A stretch of DNA of 64,000 nt. It comes from Cynocephalus volans (taxonomy: Eukaryota > Chordata > Mammalia > Dermoptera > Cynocephalidae). Every line of letters begins with the position of its first letter. The first letter of the stretch is position 1. A program made the position numbers and the translations under genes. The DNA lies in NCBI RefSeq assembly GCF_027409185.1, contig NC_084472.1, forward strand, positions 83,840,427 to 83,904,426, in the 5' to 3' direction. Below, in pieces: positions 13,742-26,100 of this stretch. The notes under the pieces were generated by a model, which worked only from the letters and a program-made list of their open reading frames with translations, was not told the origin of the DNA and ran no database searches.

Positions 13742-16142
13742 AAGATTAATACTAAAAACTTTATGCATACTTGCTTTTCTTTATTCTCTTATCTTCTTTA
13801 AAAGACATAGGATAATACAAAGTAATAAATATAACAATGCATTGTTTAGTTTGTAAAACATGTAGATTTAATATGCATAACAATAATGCCACAAGAAAGG
13901 AATGGAGCTATATAGGAGAAAAAAATATATATAACTGGAATTAAGTGATAATAAATCTGAGGATGATTTTGATAAGTTAAAATGTGAATAGTAAGCCATA
14001 AAGCAAAAGCTGAAAAAAATTCAAAAAATATAATTTTTAAAATTCCTAAAAATTGTAAAATGGTATAATAAAAACACACACATAATATATAAAAAAGGAA
14101 GAACTAACAAGCAAGAAAACACAATAGTTAACAAGAGCAAAATAGCAAATGTTAATTCAACCATTCAAATGGTAATATTAAAAGTGAATGGATGCATAAT
14201 CTTAAAAAAAAGACAAAGATTATCTATGAGAAAATTCACATCCAAATATTTACTACCTATAGGAGAAAAAAATTAAAAGTGTAAGAGTGGGAAAAAAAAC
14301 TTACCATGCACACTACAACCATAAAAGAACTGCAATGGATATATTAAAATCACACAAAATAGGTTTTAAAGCAAACATAAGATATTACAGATAAAAAAAT
14401 GATATTTCAGAATGATGAAAGGGCCAATCTATCCTCAAAATTTATCAGTTATAAAACTATATGCACCTAAAAATAGAGCGCCAAATTACATAAAGCAAAA
14501 ACTAACAGTACAAGGGTCAAAAAGTTCATGGAAAAATAGAATCTTTCCATGAACTTTCTGAAGTACCTTCATATTAAATGGAGAAATAGATAATTGAACA
14601 ATAATCATTGGAGTGTAAATATACCAAGTGTAATAATCAATAAAAGAACTAAATGGAACATCAATAAGGAAATAGACTTGAAAAAACACCTAAGCATTCT
14701 ACATCTAAAAGACATTTATGAAAGATTTCAGCAAACTAGAGCAGAATATGCATTCTTCTCAGATGTATATGGAACATTCCCCATGACAGACCATATGCTA
14801 AGCCATTCACAATAAATCACACATTTAAAATGTACAATTTGATAAATTTTGACAGATGTGTACATCCTAAAATTCTTGTGAAATCTCGAGACTTCAAATG
14901 TTGAAAATAATCTTGAAAAGAACAAATTTGGAGGGCTCACTGTTGCTGATTTCAAAACTCACAACAAAGCTATAGTAATTAAAACAGTGTCATACTGGCA
15001 AAATGACAGACAGACAGACCAATGGACTAAACAGATTTCAGAAATAAACCCTCCCATATATAGTCAAAAGATTTTTAACAATGGTGTCAAGCCTATTAAA
15101 TAGGGAAAGGATGGTCTTTTCAAAAAATGGTGCTGAGAAACTAAATATACACATGAAAAAGAATAAAGCTGAATGAACTTTTATCTTATAACACATGCAA
15201 ATCTTAACTCAAAATGGATTGAAGACTTAAATATAAGATCTAAAACTATAAAACTCTTAGAAGAAAACATAAAAGTGTCATGTTATTTATTGGATTTGGC
15301 ACCAGTTTCTGGGATATGACATGAAAGGCACAGACAACAACAAAAATATATAAATAAATTGAACTTTATCAAAATCATAAACTTTCATGCATCAACAACA
15401 CCTTCAGGAGAGTTAAAAAACAACCCACAGAATGAGAGAAAATATTTGTGAATCATGTCTTTGATAAGGGGTTAATATCCAGAATATTTAAAGAATTCCT
15501 ACAACTCAACAACAAAAAACCAAAAAACTCAATTACAAAATGGTCCAAGGTCTTAAATAGACATTTCTCCAAAGAAGACACACAAATGACCAGTAAAAGA
15601 TGCTCAGCCTCACTAATCATCAGAAAAGTGCCAATCAGAACCACAATAAGATTTCATTTCAAACCCATTAGGATACCTAATATTAAAAAAAAAAAAAAAG
15701 GAAATTACAAGTGTTGAGGCAAAGATGTAGAGAAATTGGAATCCATGTGCGTCAATAATGGGAATGTAAAATGGTGCAGCTACTATGGAAAACAGTATGG
15801 TGGTTCCTCAAAAAAATGAAACTTAAATTACCACATGATACAGTCATTTCACTTCTAGGATACACCCAAAAGGATTGAAAGCAGGGACTCAAACTTGTGC
15901 ACCAATGTTTATAGCAGGATTATTCACATTAGCCCAAAGGTGGAAAAACCCAAAGGTTGATTGACAATAGAATAAACAAACAAAATGTTGTATATACATA
16001 CAACAGAATATTATTTAGCCTTAAAAAGGAATTGGAAATTATGATACATGTTACAACATGAATAAATCGTGAAAACATCCTGCAAAGTGAAATAAGCCCA
16101 TCAGAAAAGAACAAATATTGTATGTTAGTCAGAATGGACAAA

Positions 16143-16558
16143 TATTAGTCTGTTAGTGTTGCTTATAATGGTATACCTGAAGCCTGACAATTTATTAAAA
16201 AATAGAATTTATTTCTTACAGTCCTGGGCTGGGAAATCCAAAGTCCAGGGAACATATCTGGTGAGGACCTTCTTGTTTGTGGTGACTGTCCACAGAGACA
16301 CAGGGTATCACATGGCAGATGGCTGAGCAAGAGGGAACTAAGCTTTTCACTTGCTCTCCATACAAAGCCATCAGGAACACGCCCGTTACTTCACGAATGG
16401 ATCAATCCGTTCACAAGTGTACAGTGCTCACAATGTAATCACCTGTTAAAGACCCCACCTTTCTATTACCATAACAGAATTTCCCACCCTCTTAACATTG
16501 TCACAGTGGGAATTAAGTTTCTAATGCATGAAACTTCGGGAGATAAGTTTAACCCATA
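16143..16558 (-). mobile_element. MaLR-type LTR, antisense, nested in L1 3' region
   Basis: Reads 'ttagtctgttagtgttgctt', 'ttatttcttacagtcctggg', 'tgggaaatccaaagtccagg', 'gaatggatcaatccgttcac', 'aatgtaatcacctgttaaag' and 'gggaattaagtttctaatgc', the reverse complement of an MST/MLT-like LTR related to the one at 62087-62461. The left edge is uncertain because a short TTAGTC-containing stretch precedes it. It separates late ORF2 from the 3' UTR of the host L1. Confidence 0.8.
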
Positions 16559-16835
16559 GAGGTATCACTCCACTTACATGGGCTACCCAGAGTAAATCGA
16601 ACTCATGCAAACAAAGTAGAGCAGTGATTTTCAAGGGATCCAGGGGTGGGGGAATGGGGAATTATTTTTTAATGGGTACAAAGTTTCAGTTTGAGATGAT
16701 GAAAAGGTTCTGGAGACGGGTAGTTGTGAAAACTGCAAAACAATATGAATGTATTTAATGCCATCGAACTATACACTTAAAATAGCTTAAATGGTAAATT
16801 TTATGTTATGTATATTTTACCACAATAAAAAATCC

Positions 16836-19759
16836 AATTATATAAATATAGATAACTGTTTAAAACAAAACAAAATAAAACAAATAACTAAATAAAACAA
16901 AAAAACCCACTTTAACAAACAGCCATATCAAAATTTCTGTAATTAACTTTTAATTATTGGATTACAGTAGAGATCATTTTTCTTGTCTCTGCTTTTTGTG
17001 AAGGTATAACTACAAGTTTTCTGTATATATAAGAATCAAAGGAAACATTTTTCTTTTGGTTTACTGGGATATTGTTTTATTTTAACAAAGAATTCCATAA
17101 CTGGTTGTGTTCAGCTATTTTTCCTTGATGATCAGGAAATATAGTCAATCGCATATCAGTTTTAGTACATTTGTAGTATGTATCGCATGCATTCATTCAC
17201 ACCAAAATTTCTCACTTTCAATTTACATTCAACTATGACTTTTTGAAACACATTTTCTTTCTTATTTGTACTTTATGAAAACTGTACATGTTCCTTTTTG
17301 GTTTACCACTCCCTTGCTCACTCATTTCAAAATAAAGTGCAGAATAAATTGCACAGTATTTTTCCATTTATTCTTACACAGTGTAAAGTGCCTTACACAT
17401 AGAATGTAGAAAGCACTCAAATATATATTGAGTTGATTGTTTATGAGGATTACAAGAAAGAAGTAGATTAGCCAGAGAAACGTCACAAAACATCACAAAA
17501 ATAACAACAGTTGGCCTTTTGACTTTTGTTAGGTCCCAAACATTTCAAAGTGTCACACTTCCAAAAGGAAGAAAAGTTTGTCAACTATTTTCTAGATAGT
17601 AAGGTTAATATTATTGTCTTAATAATTACCACTATAAAACATCTGCAAAAATAATGATTCAAATATTTTAAATATAAGTTGATTGAAATTATAAACAAAA
17701 TCAAAATAAGGGAAAATATAGTAAGGCCTCTTCTGTGACTTCTTCATTTAAAAATTTAAAAATATATAAGGAATATAACCACTTCTCAGTTCTTCAGAAC
17801 TTTGTGTAAGACTTATTTTTTTTTTTTTTCAATGCCAAGAGAGTTAATGAAATTTTGGACAGATAGATTAAAGAAATGACATGGCCAACCAAAATTGTCC
17901 TTTTAATGATAAATTCCTTCAGCTTTGAACTGTACATTATGTTCCATAATTCTTATGATCTTAAGGAGACATTCATTTTAAACTTAATTATTTGATAAGA
18001 TTAGAAATAAAATATTAATATGCATCTCAAAGATACTTCTATTTTATTATACATTTTTAAAATGTTCTCTGTTAACATATACTTACAGGGAAAAAATATT
18101 GAAAGTGGTCTTTAGGACACAATACTCTGAAGCCCAGTAATTATAGTAAAACCTGGGTGGCTTTTCCCTTTCCTGTTTAAACTATAAACTATTTAACAGT
18201 TTTCTAGCATAGGAAGTGTCTTTATTAAGGATTCTTCTCCTAGAAAAAACACATACTCTATCTACTCCATTTGAAATACTGAGTTCTGATAATATCTTCC
18301 TAAACCATAGTTTGATAAATCTTAGACATATCTCAATTAATGAAATTGTAAAAAATGTGAAAAAATGTGCATTCTAAAACTCCTGGAGCCGTTCATTTAA
18401 AAATGATCTCGCAATAGTAATAAAAATCACCATCACATTTATATGAAAATAATGTCATCATAGTGACTTAATTGTTGACCATGGAGCTTTCAAAAATGCA
18501 GTATAAAATTGTTGTAAATTGATGTTATTATATGATCATATGCTAAAATCTAATCATAACCATTCATTCTGATTTAAATCCTACTTTAAGAAGTGGAGAA
18601 ATGGCTTAAATTACATTGGAAAAATTTAGCAATTTTTAATTTTTTATCATTTAAAACTTGAATCAACATATTTATCCCACATTATATCCCACTTCAAATT
18701 ATTAAAAGTTCTAAATTAAATTTAATGGGAAAAACAGAACTGGAGCAGAGATGAACATGTAGTTGCAATATTGAAATAAAAGAGAACAGTTTAGTTTCTT
18801 TAGAAAGAGAGTAAACTACTGAAATGTTATTAAAATACACATCAATGTTATCTTCCTTTCAAAAAAAAGAAATTAAAAATAATAGAAATTTTAAATTCTG
18901 TCTTATAGTCCATGTATTATATGGGCAATGAAAGAAATTCCAAAGTCAGTAACAATGAGCTTCTGGCTTTAGTAGCTTAGCATATATTATCACGAACTGT
19001 TCTTGTTGCTGCTGTGATTACATATGATGATGTAAATCACACAGGTGATGGCTATGTGGCAAGGTACAAAAAAAAAAAAAAAAAAAAATTGAGCCATGAA
19101 GCAAAATAGAACTGGTTTTAAGATCTAATGTACTTTGTCAACTGAACAATTTTTCACACATCACAATGTATCTCAGATTCCATTAAGGGGAATGGGAGGA
19201 ATTATATGCTCTATGAAGGGTTTTTGTAAAGGTTAGAAATAATTTAATATTCCTGGGATTCATACAGTTTTGCTCCTGGAAGTCTCACTAAACTGCACCA
19301 CAGAGGGTGGTGGGTTTGGAGGGAATCAAGAAAACATTTGCAGAGGAGTTTGTTTTTAGAAGGGCTATGATAAGATAGTTTTGTTAGAGACGTGGTAAAA
19401 CATTTCTTTTGCAAAGAGTATGAGAAAAGGCAATGATGTATGATAATTGAAGTGGTGGAGTGTGTGGTATAATTAAGGAACATGGAAAAATGCACATGAG
19501 AGAGTGGATGGTACCAGAGAACGTATAGAATTACAGTCATTTTTATCACAGAAAGCAAGCCATAGACTTCATAATAAAATATTTTTGACAAAGCATGAAA
19601 ATAGAGTGCAAGACGCTAAATTTGGGGGTTAGAAGATTGTCAATAAACTTCCAGAATAGTGAGGAAAAAGAAATTGGCTAATAAAGTAGCATATGGCATG
19701 TACCTGAAGCAGCATAAACAGAGCAAATGTTAATACCTAGAAGATCTGGTCTCTTCTTA
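16836..19759. other. Intergenic stretch, no gene seen
   Basis: AT-rich. A weak MIR/L2-like 3' end is at 17380-17445 ('agtgccttacacatagaatg'). A T run lies near 17817-17830 and a run of about 20 A at 19069-19088. The 115-codon antisense frame at 19244-19591 has no recognisable protein similarity and no supporting signals; I treat it as chance. Confidence 0.5.
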
Positions 19760-20440
19760 CTACCTTTTCTGCTTCCGCCCATCTTGCACATGCAGTTTTG
19801 TACCAGCTGCACAACTGTTCTTGTTTCCACCTGTCTGCCTCCTCAAAATGTATTTTCATCACAGAAGCTGCAGTGATCCTGTTAAATCTAAATCAGACCA
19901 GGCCACCTTAGCGTTCGCCATGCTCTAGCAGCTTCTTAAAAGATGCAGAGGAAAAGCCAGACTCGTTACAATGAACTCAAAGGCTTCACAAGATGTGCTA
20001 CCGTTACTTATTTGACTTTATTCTGACTCCCTGAGTTGCCCCAGCCTGAGGTTCCATCAACTTTTCTTAAACTTGTTAAGCAAGCTTCTTTCCCAGGGAC
20101 TGTGCTCTTAGCACTCTGTCTGCCTGGAATGTTCTTCTCCCATCAGATACCTGGTTTGTTCCCTCACTTTCTCTAAGTTTTAATTTAAATGATAGTGAGG
20201 TATTTTCTGGACAGTATTTAAGAGTGTCTTCCTCAACATTCACTGTCTCCAAATTTATTTTTGTCCTTGGTATCTATCTTGGTCTAACATATTCTTAATT
20301 TTTATATCATTTATCTCATTTACTGTCTTCCTCGGCTACAAAATAATTTTATGAAGGCAGGGAACTTTGTCTGGTTTGTTCACTGTCACATCTAACATGT
20401 CTAGCATACTGTAGCATTCAATAAAAAAATATTTGTCTAG
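19760..20440 (+). mobile_element. L2 LINE 3' region, sense
   Basis: Contains the L2 landmarks in order: 'ctgtctgcctggaatgttct', 'cagatacctggtttgttccc', 'aatttatttttgtccttggt', 'aaggcagggaactttgtctg', 'gttcactgtcacatctaaca' and the end 'gtagcattcaataaa'. About 650 bases, unusually long for this ancient family. Confidence 0.8.
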
Positions 20441-21479
20441 TTTTCACATGAGTAAACCAGAGAATGGAAGGCTCATAAGAACAGTAGGTAAGTTAAAGAC
20501 ACAAAAAGGCTACATTTTCTCTGCAAAAATTAATGGTCACATGAATGAATTTGCAACATCACAGAAATAAATTTATCCTCATAGAAAACATTTATGCTTT
20601 TAAGACACATTTATTGTATGACTACGAAATGTCTGATATTATGCTAGACACTAGAAAATCAAGAAGTCTTTCCTTTTCTCTCGAATGGTTTATAAAAACA
20701 GATAAATGTATTTATATAGGTAGATTTCCAGTCTAGAGATAGAGAACTTCAAAAATAAAATATAATCCTTGCCTGAATAACATTTTGATATACCTTGTAC
20801 CATTAGGATGATAAATGAGTGTTAAAATAATGTGATTCAATTTCCAAAATAAAATAAGCTTTAATCCATGATCTATCTAGCTATCTATCTTTCTATCCAT
20901 CTATTCCTCTTATGACAAATATCACACACTCTTCTATTTAAGACAAAGATGTTTATGGCATTGGAAATGTGAAGGACTCCATCTAATAATAAAAAAAATT
21001 ACATGTGGTTTAATGAACAAGAACCCTAGTTATTGGTCAACTAATTTAATCCAAAACCTAAATAAATACTTTAAGTTATTTAGAATTAAATTTAAAAAAA
21101 AGAAACTCTGTATGAAAGATAAATAGGATTGGAAATGACTAGCATTCTAATTTACATAAAAAATGCAGACAGGCATTTATTATAATCATACTTAGATTCA
21201 TACCTGCAAATTTAAGTTATACATAGTACATGGCAAATTGGATAAACACATTTATTCATCTTTAAAAAAAGTAGTGCCACCGCCAAGAGAGCCAGTCCAA
21301 AAATATCCCCAAAATATTCTAAACGAAAGGAAGAGCTTCTTTTCTACCTGTTAGAGTGTGACAATGGCATGGGGAGAAGAATAAGTAGCCTGCATCGCCA
21401 AGCACCGCAATGAAGCTGGCTCAGTGATGTGTGCAGATACATTAAACATTAACACATTAAAACATTAAACTTAACGCTC
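20441..21479. other. Intergenic stretch with imperfect (TCTA)n
   Basis: AT-rich sequence with an imperfect ATCT/TCTA microsatellite at about 20868-20907. No gene, RNA or confident mobile element. The 63-codon frame at 20545-20736 lacks support. Confidence 0.5.
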
Positions 21480-21730
21480 CAGAATGATCCTACCTGGCTT
21501 GATGCTCTGCCTTCCAGGTCCATTGGGTGGTAATGTCACTCTCAAGGCTCAGCAAGATGGCCCCACAGCTGCTCTCCAACTGGGCCCTAGCCATCCCCAC
21601 CACTGTTCTCTGCTGAGGCCTGATGACCTTGCCAGGTCCTGGTCATAGCCTCTCAGCTCCAGGTGAACCTGTCCTTTGAAACCTAGGTTGAGGCAGACAT
21701 AAGCCTCAAGACATGTGATGGGAGTGACAA
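21480..21730. other. Unidentified GC-richer patch
   Basis: This segment ('gctctgccttccaggtccat', 'gatggccccacagctgctct', 'ccaggtcctggtcatagcct') is clearly richer in G+C than its flanks. It has stops in every frame I read, so it does not look like intact coding sequence. A directly repeated 'acattaaac' motif lies just upstream (21440-21472). It may be part of an LTR, an old retrocopy or the 5' region of a LINE. I could not assign it. Confidence 0.4.
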
Positions 21731-22555
21731 CCTTGATGATTTCTGAATTGCCTTCAGGGTCATTCTTCTATTGTCTTGAAAAATAGCACCTGGCTTCTGT
21801 TGAGATGACTGATCGATACTTATCTCTTTATCAAACAGTCACATGACCATAATGTTAGTGTTCTCTTTTTCTGCACCATGGAAAGGCTGAAAATTTTTCA
21901 ACTCTTCAAGTTCCACTTTTTTTTGCTTATCAGTGTATTTAGTAGCGGGAGTAAAAGGACTAACCTATAACATATGACTACAGTTTATAAATCACTGAGG
22001 ACTCAGCACCACGCCAGTGGTATTTCTGTCAAAAGTGCATCACATGAAGTAATGAAGAGGCAGAGTTACACAAATTGAGAGATGATCTACAAAACAACTG
22101 GCCTATACTCTCAGAAACTGTCATCATGAACTACTAGAAACATTCAGTTGATTTTCCAGATTAAAGAGAATAGGAGGCACGATAAATACATGTAATGTGT
22201 GATGTTAGATTATCTTTGGTTATAAAAGTATTATTAGGTTAATTGGTGAAGTTTGGATAAAGTCAGTAGAATACATAATAGTATTATATCAATATACATT
22301 TCTTAATTTTGATAACTATACTGTGATATTGTAAGAAAACACCACAAAAAACTATACTGTGATACTATAAGAAAATACTGTAAGAAAATATTGGGTATTT
22401 CTTTGTTTATGGAAATACCCATTGTACCCAATGATATATTTAGGGGTAAAAGGCCTCACCAACTTACAGAAAAGGAATTGTATGTTTATGTATATGTATG
22501 CATATGTACATATGTATATTATAGTACTTACAAATGAGAGAAAGAAAGGGAGAAC

Positions 22556-23131
22556 TGTTGCTTTGCCTCCCACGGATTTGTCCTTCCTTTTCCCCTGGGT
22601 GATGGAGCCACCAAAGATTACTCAAAGCCCATCTCTTTTGAGCAGTGAGAGCCCCAGAAAGGGGTTAATATCCCAGAACTTCCTCAAGTGTGAGATATCC
22701 TTCAATTTGGGAAATTAACCACGAATTGGGGTTCTCTTCCTGCATTTATTCTCCAGACCAAGAAGTTACAGGAAGAGACATAGGTGGGGTTTTTGCTAAG
22801 TACAGCTTAACAAATTTTACAATAGAAGCTGGTAACATGTAGTAAAAACAAGTCAGCTGACATTCTGTTAGGCAATTAAGTGATCCACTAACAAAGGTTT
22901 GATTTAGCAAACATTCCTTCTTCCTCTAGCAGTTTCTCAGTATCTTTACATAACAATCAGTAACTAGTCTTTCTTTGAGCAGCAATCTTGCTGTGCCACA
23001 AATCTTTATCTCACACCAGAGATTTATAGCCTGAAGAAAATTTCCTGTCCTTGCAAGGTCAATATTTGAAACTGCAAGGCTTTGGATCACCAGTGCCTGT
23101 GAAGTACATATGCTTTTTAGTATATTCCACA
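22556..23131 (-). mobile_element. Solo LTR, ERVK-like (copy 1), antisense
   Basis: 576 bases, TG...CA when read on the minus strand, with near-matching 6-base flanks GAGAAC (22550-22555) and GAGAAT (23132-23137). Same family as 39294-39836: shared blocks on the element strand include 'cagtttcaaatattgacctt', 'gactagttactgattgttat', 'aaccccacctatgtctcttc', an AATAAA poly(A) signal and 'tgcaggaagagaacccca'. No retroviral gene sequence flanks it, so it is a solo LTR left by recombination. Six-base duplications are typical of class II (ERVK-like) integrases; that assignment is inference. The family is not one I recognise by name. The 98-codon frame at 22422-22718 is a shadow. Confidence 0.75.
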
Positions 23132-26100
23132 GAGAATAAAATAAATTGATAATATATTAATATTCACAGAATCTGGGAGTTCTTTGTGCTGCTCTTGCAA
23201 CTTGCCTGTCAGTCTGAAATAGTGTCAAAACTAAAACTTAAAAAACAAATAAACGTTGTAATGCAGATGTTACCCATTTTTAAAATGAATCTTGAAACTA
23301 AGACCAGACAGTACAAATACCCAATAATACACATAAAATTCCAATCCATTTTGCAGTAAATAAAGGAATCAACTGTAACTAACAATATCTATAACAATAC
23401 TATCCCTAGCAACTTTATGCTGCCCAGCACATCTCCTCAACTTCTAGTTTTAACTCTAAAATGAAGAGTGTACAAGGAAATAAAGTAACATATTCCAATC
23501 TTTTTAGAATCTTCAATTTTGAAAATTAATCAAAACAATTCTCCTTGGGGTAATTCCAGACTAGCATGTGTGTGAGTGTGTGTAGGCAAGGACAGGGTAG
23601 GGGTAATGCCAGGTTTTTTATTCCATATTTATTGCTACAAACTGTAGGGAAGAAAAGACTTTTTCTCTTCCCTTTTAGGTTCTGAGGCTGAGTCTGAAAA
23701 TCAAACTGACAAAAGACAAAATAACAGGAGACAAACACATACATTTTAGTTGATGTTAATATTTTTACATGAATGTTGAGGGCTGTATATACAGCAAATG
23801 AAGCCCCAAAGAAGCAGAAATGCTTGAGAATTTATATACTGTGTTAACACAGAATGCTAAATTGTGAAGATGTGATAAGACAAAGAAAAAAAGTTTTGGG
23901 TTTTGGGTGGTAATTTGTGAGAAAGTGAGTAGGAACTGTGTGGGAGAGACTCATGGAAGATAAGGGTTATTTTAGTAAGTTTGTTTTTACAGATTCATTT
24001 TGGTGTCAATTCCCAGTCTCCAGTACTGAGAATGTTCTCTTCTTCTGGTATAAGGAGTACAACTCTCTCAGGGGATATTTTATGCCCTATATTTAGATAG
24101 AAAGGGGAAGGTCAGAGAGACTTTCCTACATCTGCTTTTTCTCAACTGCTTTCAGTATATAGTAAACAAGATGCCAAAGTGGCATATTTTTTGGGTTGAG
24201 TGCTCTGATTCACTTCAAAACACAGAAGCAAATTTATTGACCACCTCCAGTTAGTGTAAAAATCTTTTTTTTTAATATGAACTTGTGGTTCCATCCTTTG
24301 CTTTTTTTGTTTTCTCATTCCTTATTTTTTTATTTTTACATTTACTCCTATTATTACTTTTCTTAAAATATTTTGTTTTCACAATACCTTCCTGTAATTT
24401 GTGAGGAAAAAATTAGTACGAAATCTATACAATTCAGAAAATAGTCATGTCTACAAGTGTTCTCAGGTCAGGCAAAAATGTTTTGCAAATCAAGTATTTA
24501 CCAATGCTAAAAATCAGCTATAAATGCCCAAATAATATTGGAAAAAAATAGAAAATTCAAAGAATATATATTAACTATGCAAGCTGTTTGTTTTTAAATT
24601 CAGGAGTTTCATAAACTTCTCCAATACCTAAAAAAAGGAGAAATCAATATATTTGATTAGTATCTTACTTTCAAATAATTAAACAAGTAATACTTACCTT
24701 CTTCAAGGTATTTAAGTTTTAAAAATGGCATAATTTGTGTAAGCAAGACAGTTACATTTTATTTCTGTAACTATTCACCATAAAATGCCAGGGGGGCATA
24801 GTGACATAATTAAGATGTGGTGTTAAGTATAGACACCAGAACTGCTTGATTCCAGTTGTGCATGACTAAGCAAATCTATGTTGTGCACTTTTCTATGCTT
24901 TTTTCTCTCTGAGAACAATGAAATCTACTTAGAATTATCTATATATAATACTTGTAATAAAAAAGCATATCAAACTAATTAAAAATCATTAAATTAATTG
25001 AAGTATAACTAAAATTTATAGTGGGAAAATATCTATTTTTATCCTGTTTCAATATCTGAGTAATTATGCATATGCATACATGAATAATGCACATGTATGC
25101 ATGTTACACTTTCTTGTCAATCAAGCCCCAAGAATGTTTATTACTGATATATCACATCATTGAATGGTCATCAGCATAAGGAGATAAAAGTCTAAATTTT
25201 TACCCCAGAACCTATTAATGTTTACACCAATTACCTTTCTGTGATACCCTCCCACATACACAAAAACATACATATACACAAACACATAAACATACACACA
25301 CACACACATACACACAAATAGTGTTTTCTCTTCAGTGCTATGTGTGAAATGTCTCCAATTCTTCATTTGAATATTATTCAATTTACTTTTTAACTTGGAA
25401 AACATATTCAAAAGTTTACATCTAAAGCTCAATATTTCAACTATAAACTTTATGATTTACTTCTCCTTGCTTGGGGATCTTTAGAGTTTGAGTAATATCA
25501 GTAGTAATTCTAACCATAAACTCTGCTCTGTGGTCCTCATTCTTCCCAAAGAAGCCTATAAACCTCTTTATCTTATTCTTGCAGGTCCTAAAGTAAGGTG
25601 AACAAGTAATTTCTTATCTATACCTCAAAACTTTTAGTAATGACACCATTAATCACACTAGGCCAATAGCATAATCCTGAAATGTTATAGGCAAATCCAG
25701 AAAATGGTCAATCTACATATCTCCATAAATGGGGGATGAAGAAGAGAGATGGAGTTCTGAGGAAAGGGGCAAGGAGGGGAAGGCAGGCTTGCAGTATAGG
25801 TAGTTTATATGTTCCATAGGTCATTCTGTCTATAAGCATCAAATTGTGAATGGTATTATTCACCCCATCTCCGGTAGATGCATAAAGAGCAACCTTACAA
25901 TATCTTCAGAGTAAGCTTGAGAGAAATACGCAGAAATTTTGCAGAAAGATACGATTATACTTTTCTCACCAATCATGACTCCCTTTTAGCATTATTGAGC
26001 TTAAATGCAAACTCATGGTACAACCAATTTTTGCCAATTTAATCTTACTAGTTTCTCTTTTATAGACTTCTTTTATAGACTTTTTAGAAGTCTGCATTTA

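Larger units (their letters stand above)
13251..16835 (+). mobile_element. Old L1, internally deleted, with two nested LTRs
   Basis: Segments in L1 order: the ORF1-ORF2 linker region (13251-13414 and 13742-14100, with 'tgtagatttaatatgcataa'); ORF2 endonuclease part (14140-14819, with 'gaatatgcattcttctcaga' and 'accatatgctaagccattca'); late ORF2 (about 14905-16140, with 'gatttcaaaactcacaacaa' and 'tttaaagaattcctacaact'); and 3' UTR (about 16561-16835, with 'gtatattttaccacaataaa'). The reverse-transcriptase part is missing between 14819 and 14905, where about 70 bases of other sequence lie. MaLR LTRs interrupt it at 13415-13741 and about 16143-16558. ORF2 is broken by many stops, so no active protein is encoded; short frames such as 15448-15717 are remnants. 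Its age exceeds that of the LTRs it contains. Confidence 0.88.

Noticed and set aside
19244..19591. 115-codon minus-strand frame
   Set aside because: No recognisable motif; His/Ser/Leu-rich composition and lack of context make chance the best explanation.
25250..25318. Possible CRISPR-like regular repeats
   Set aside because: Units are 2-6 base microsatellite motifs with no spacers; no CRISPR-like array exists in this eukaryotic window.
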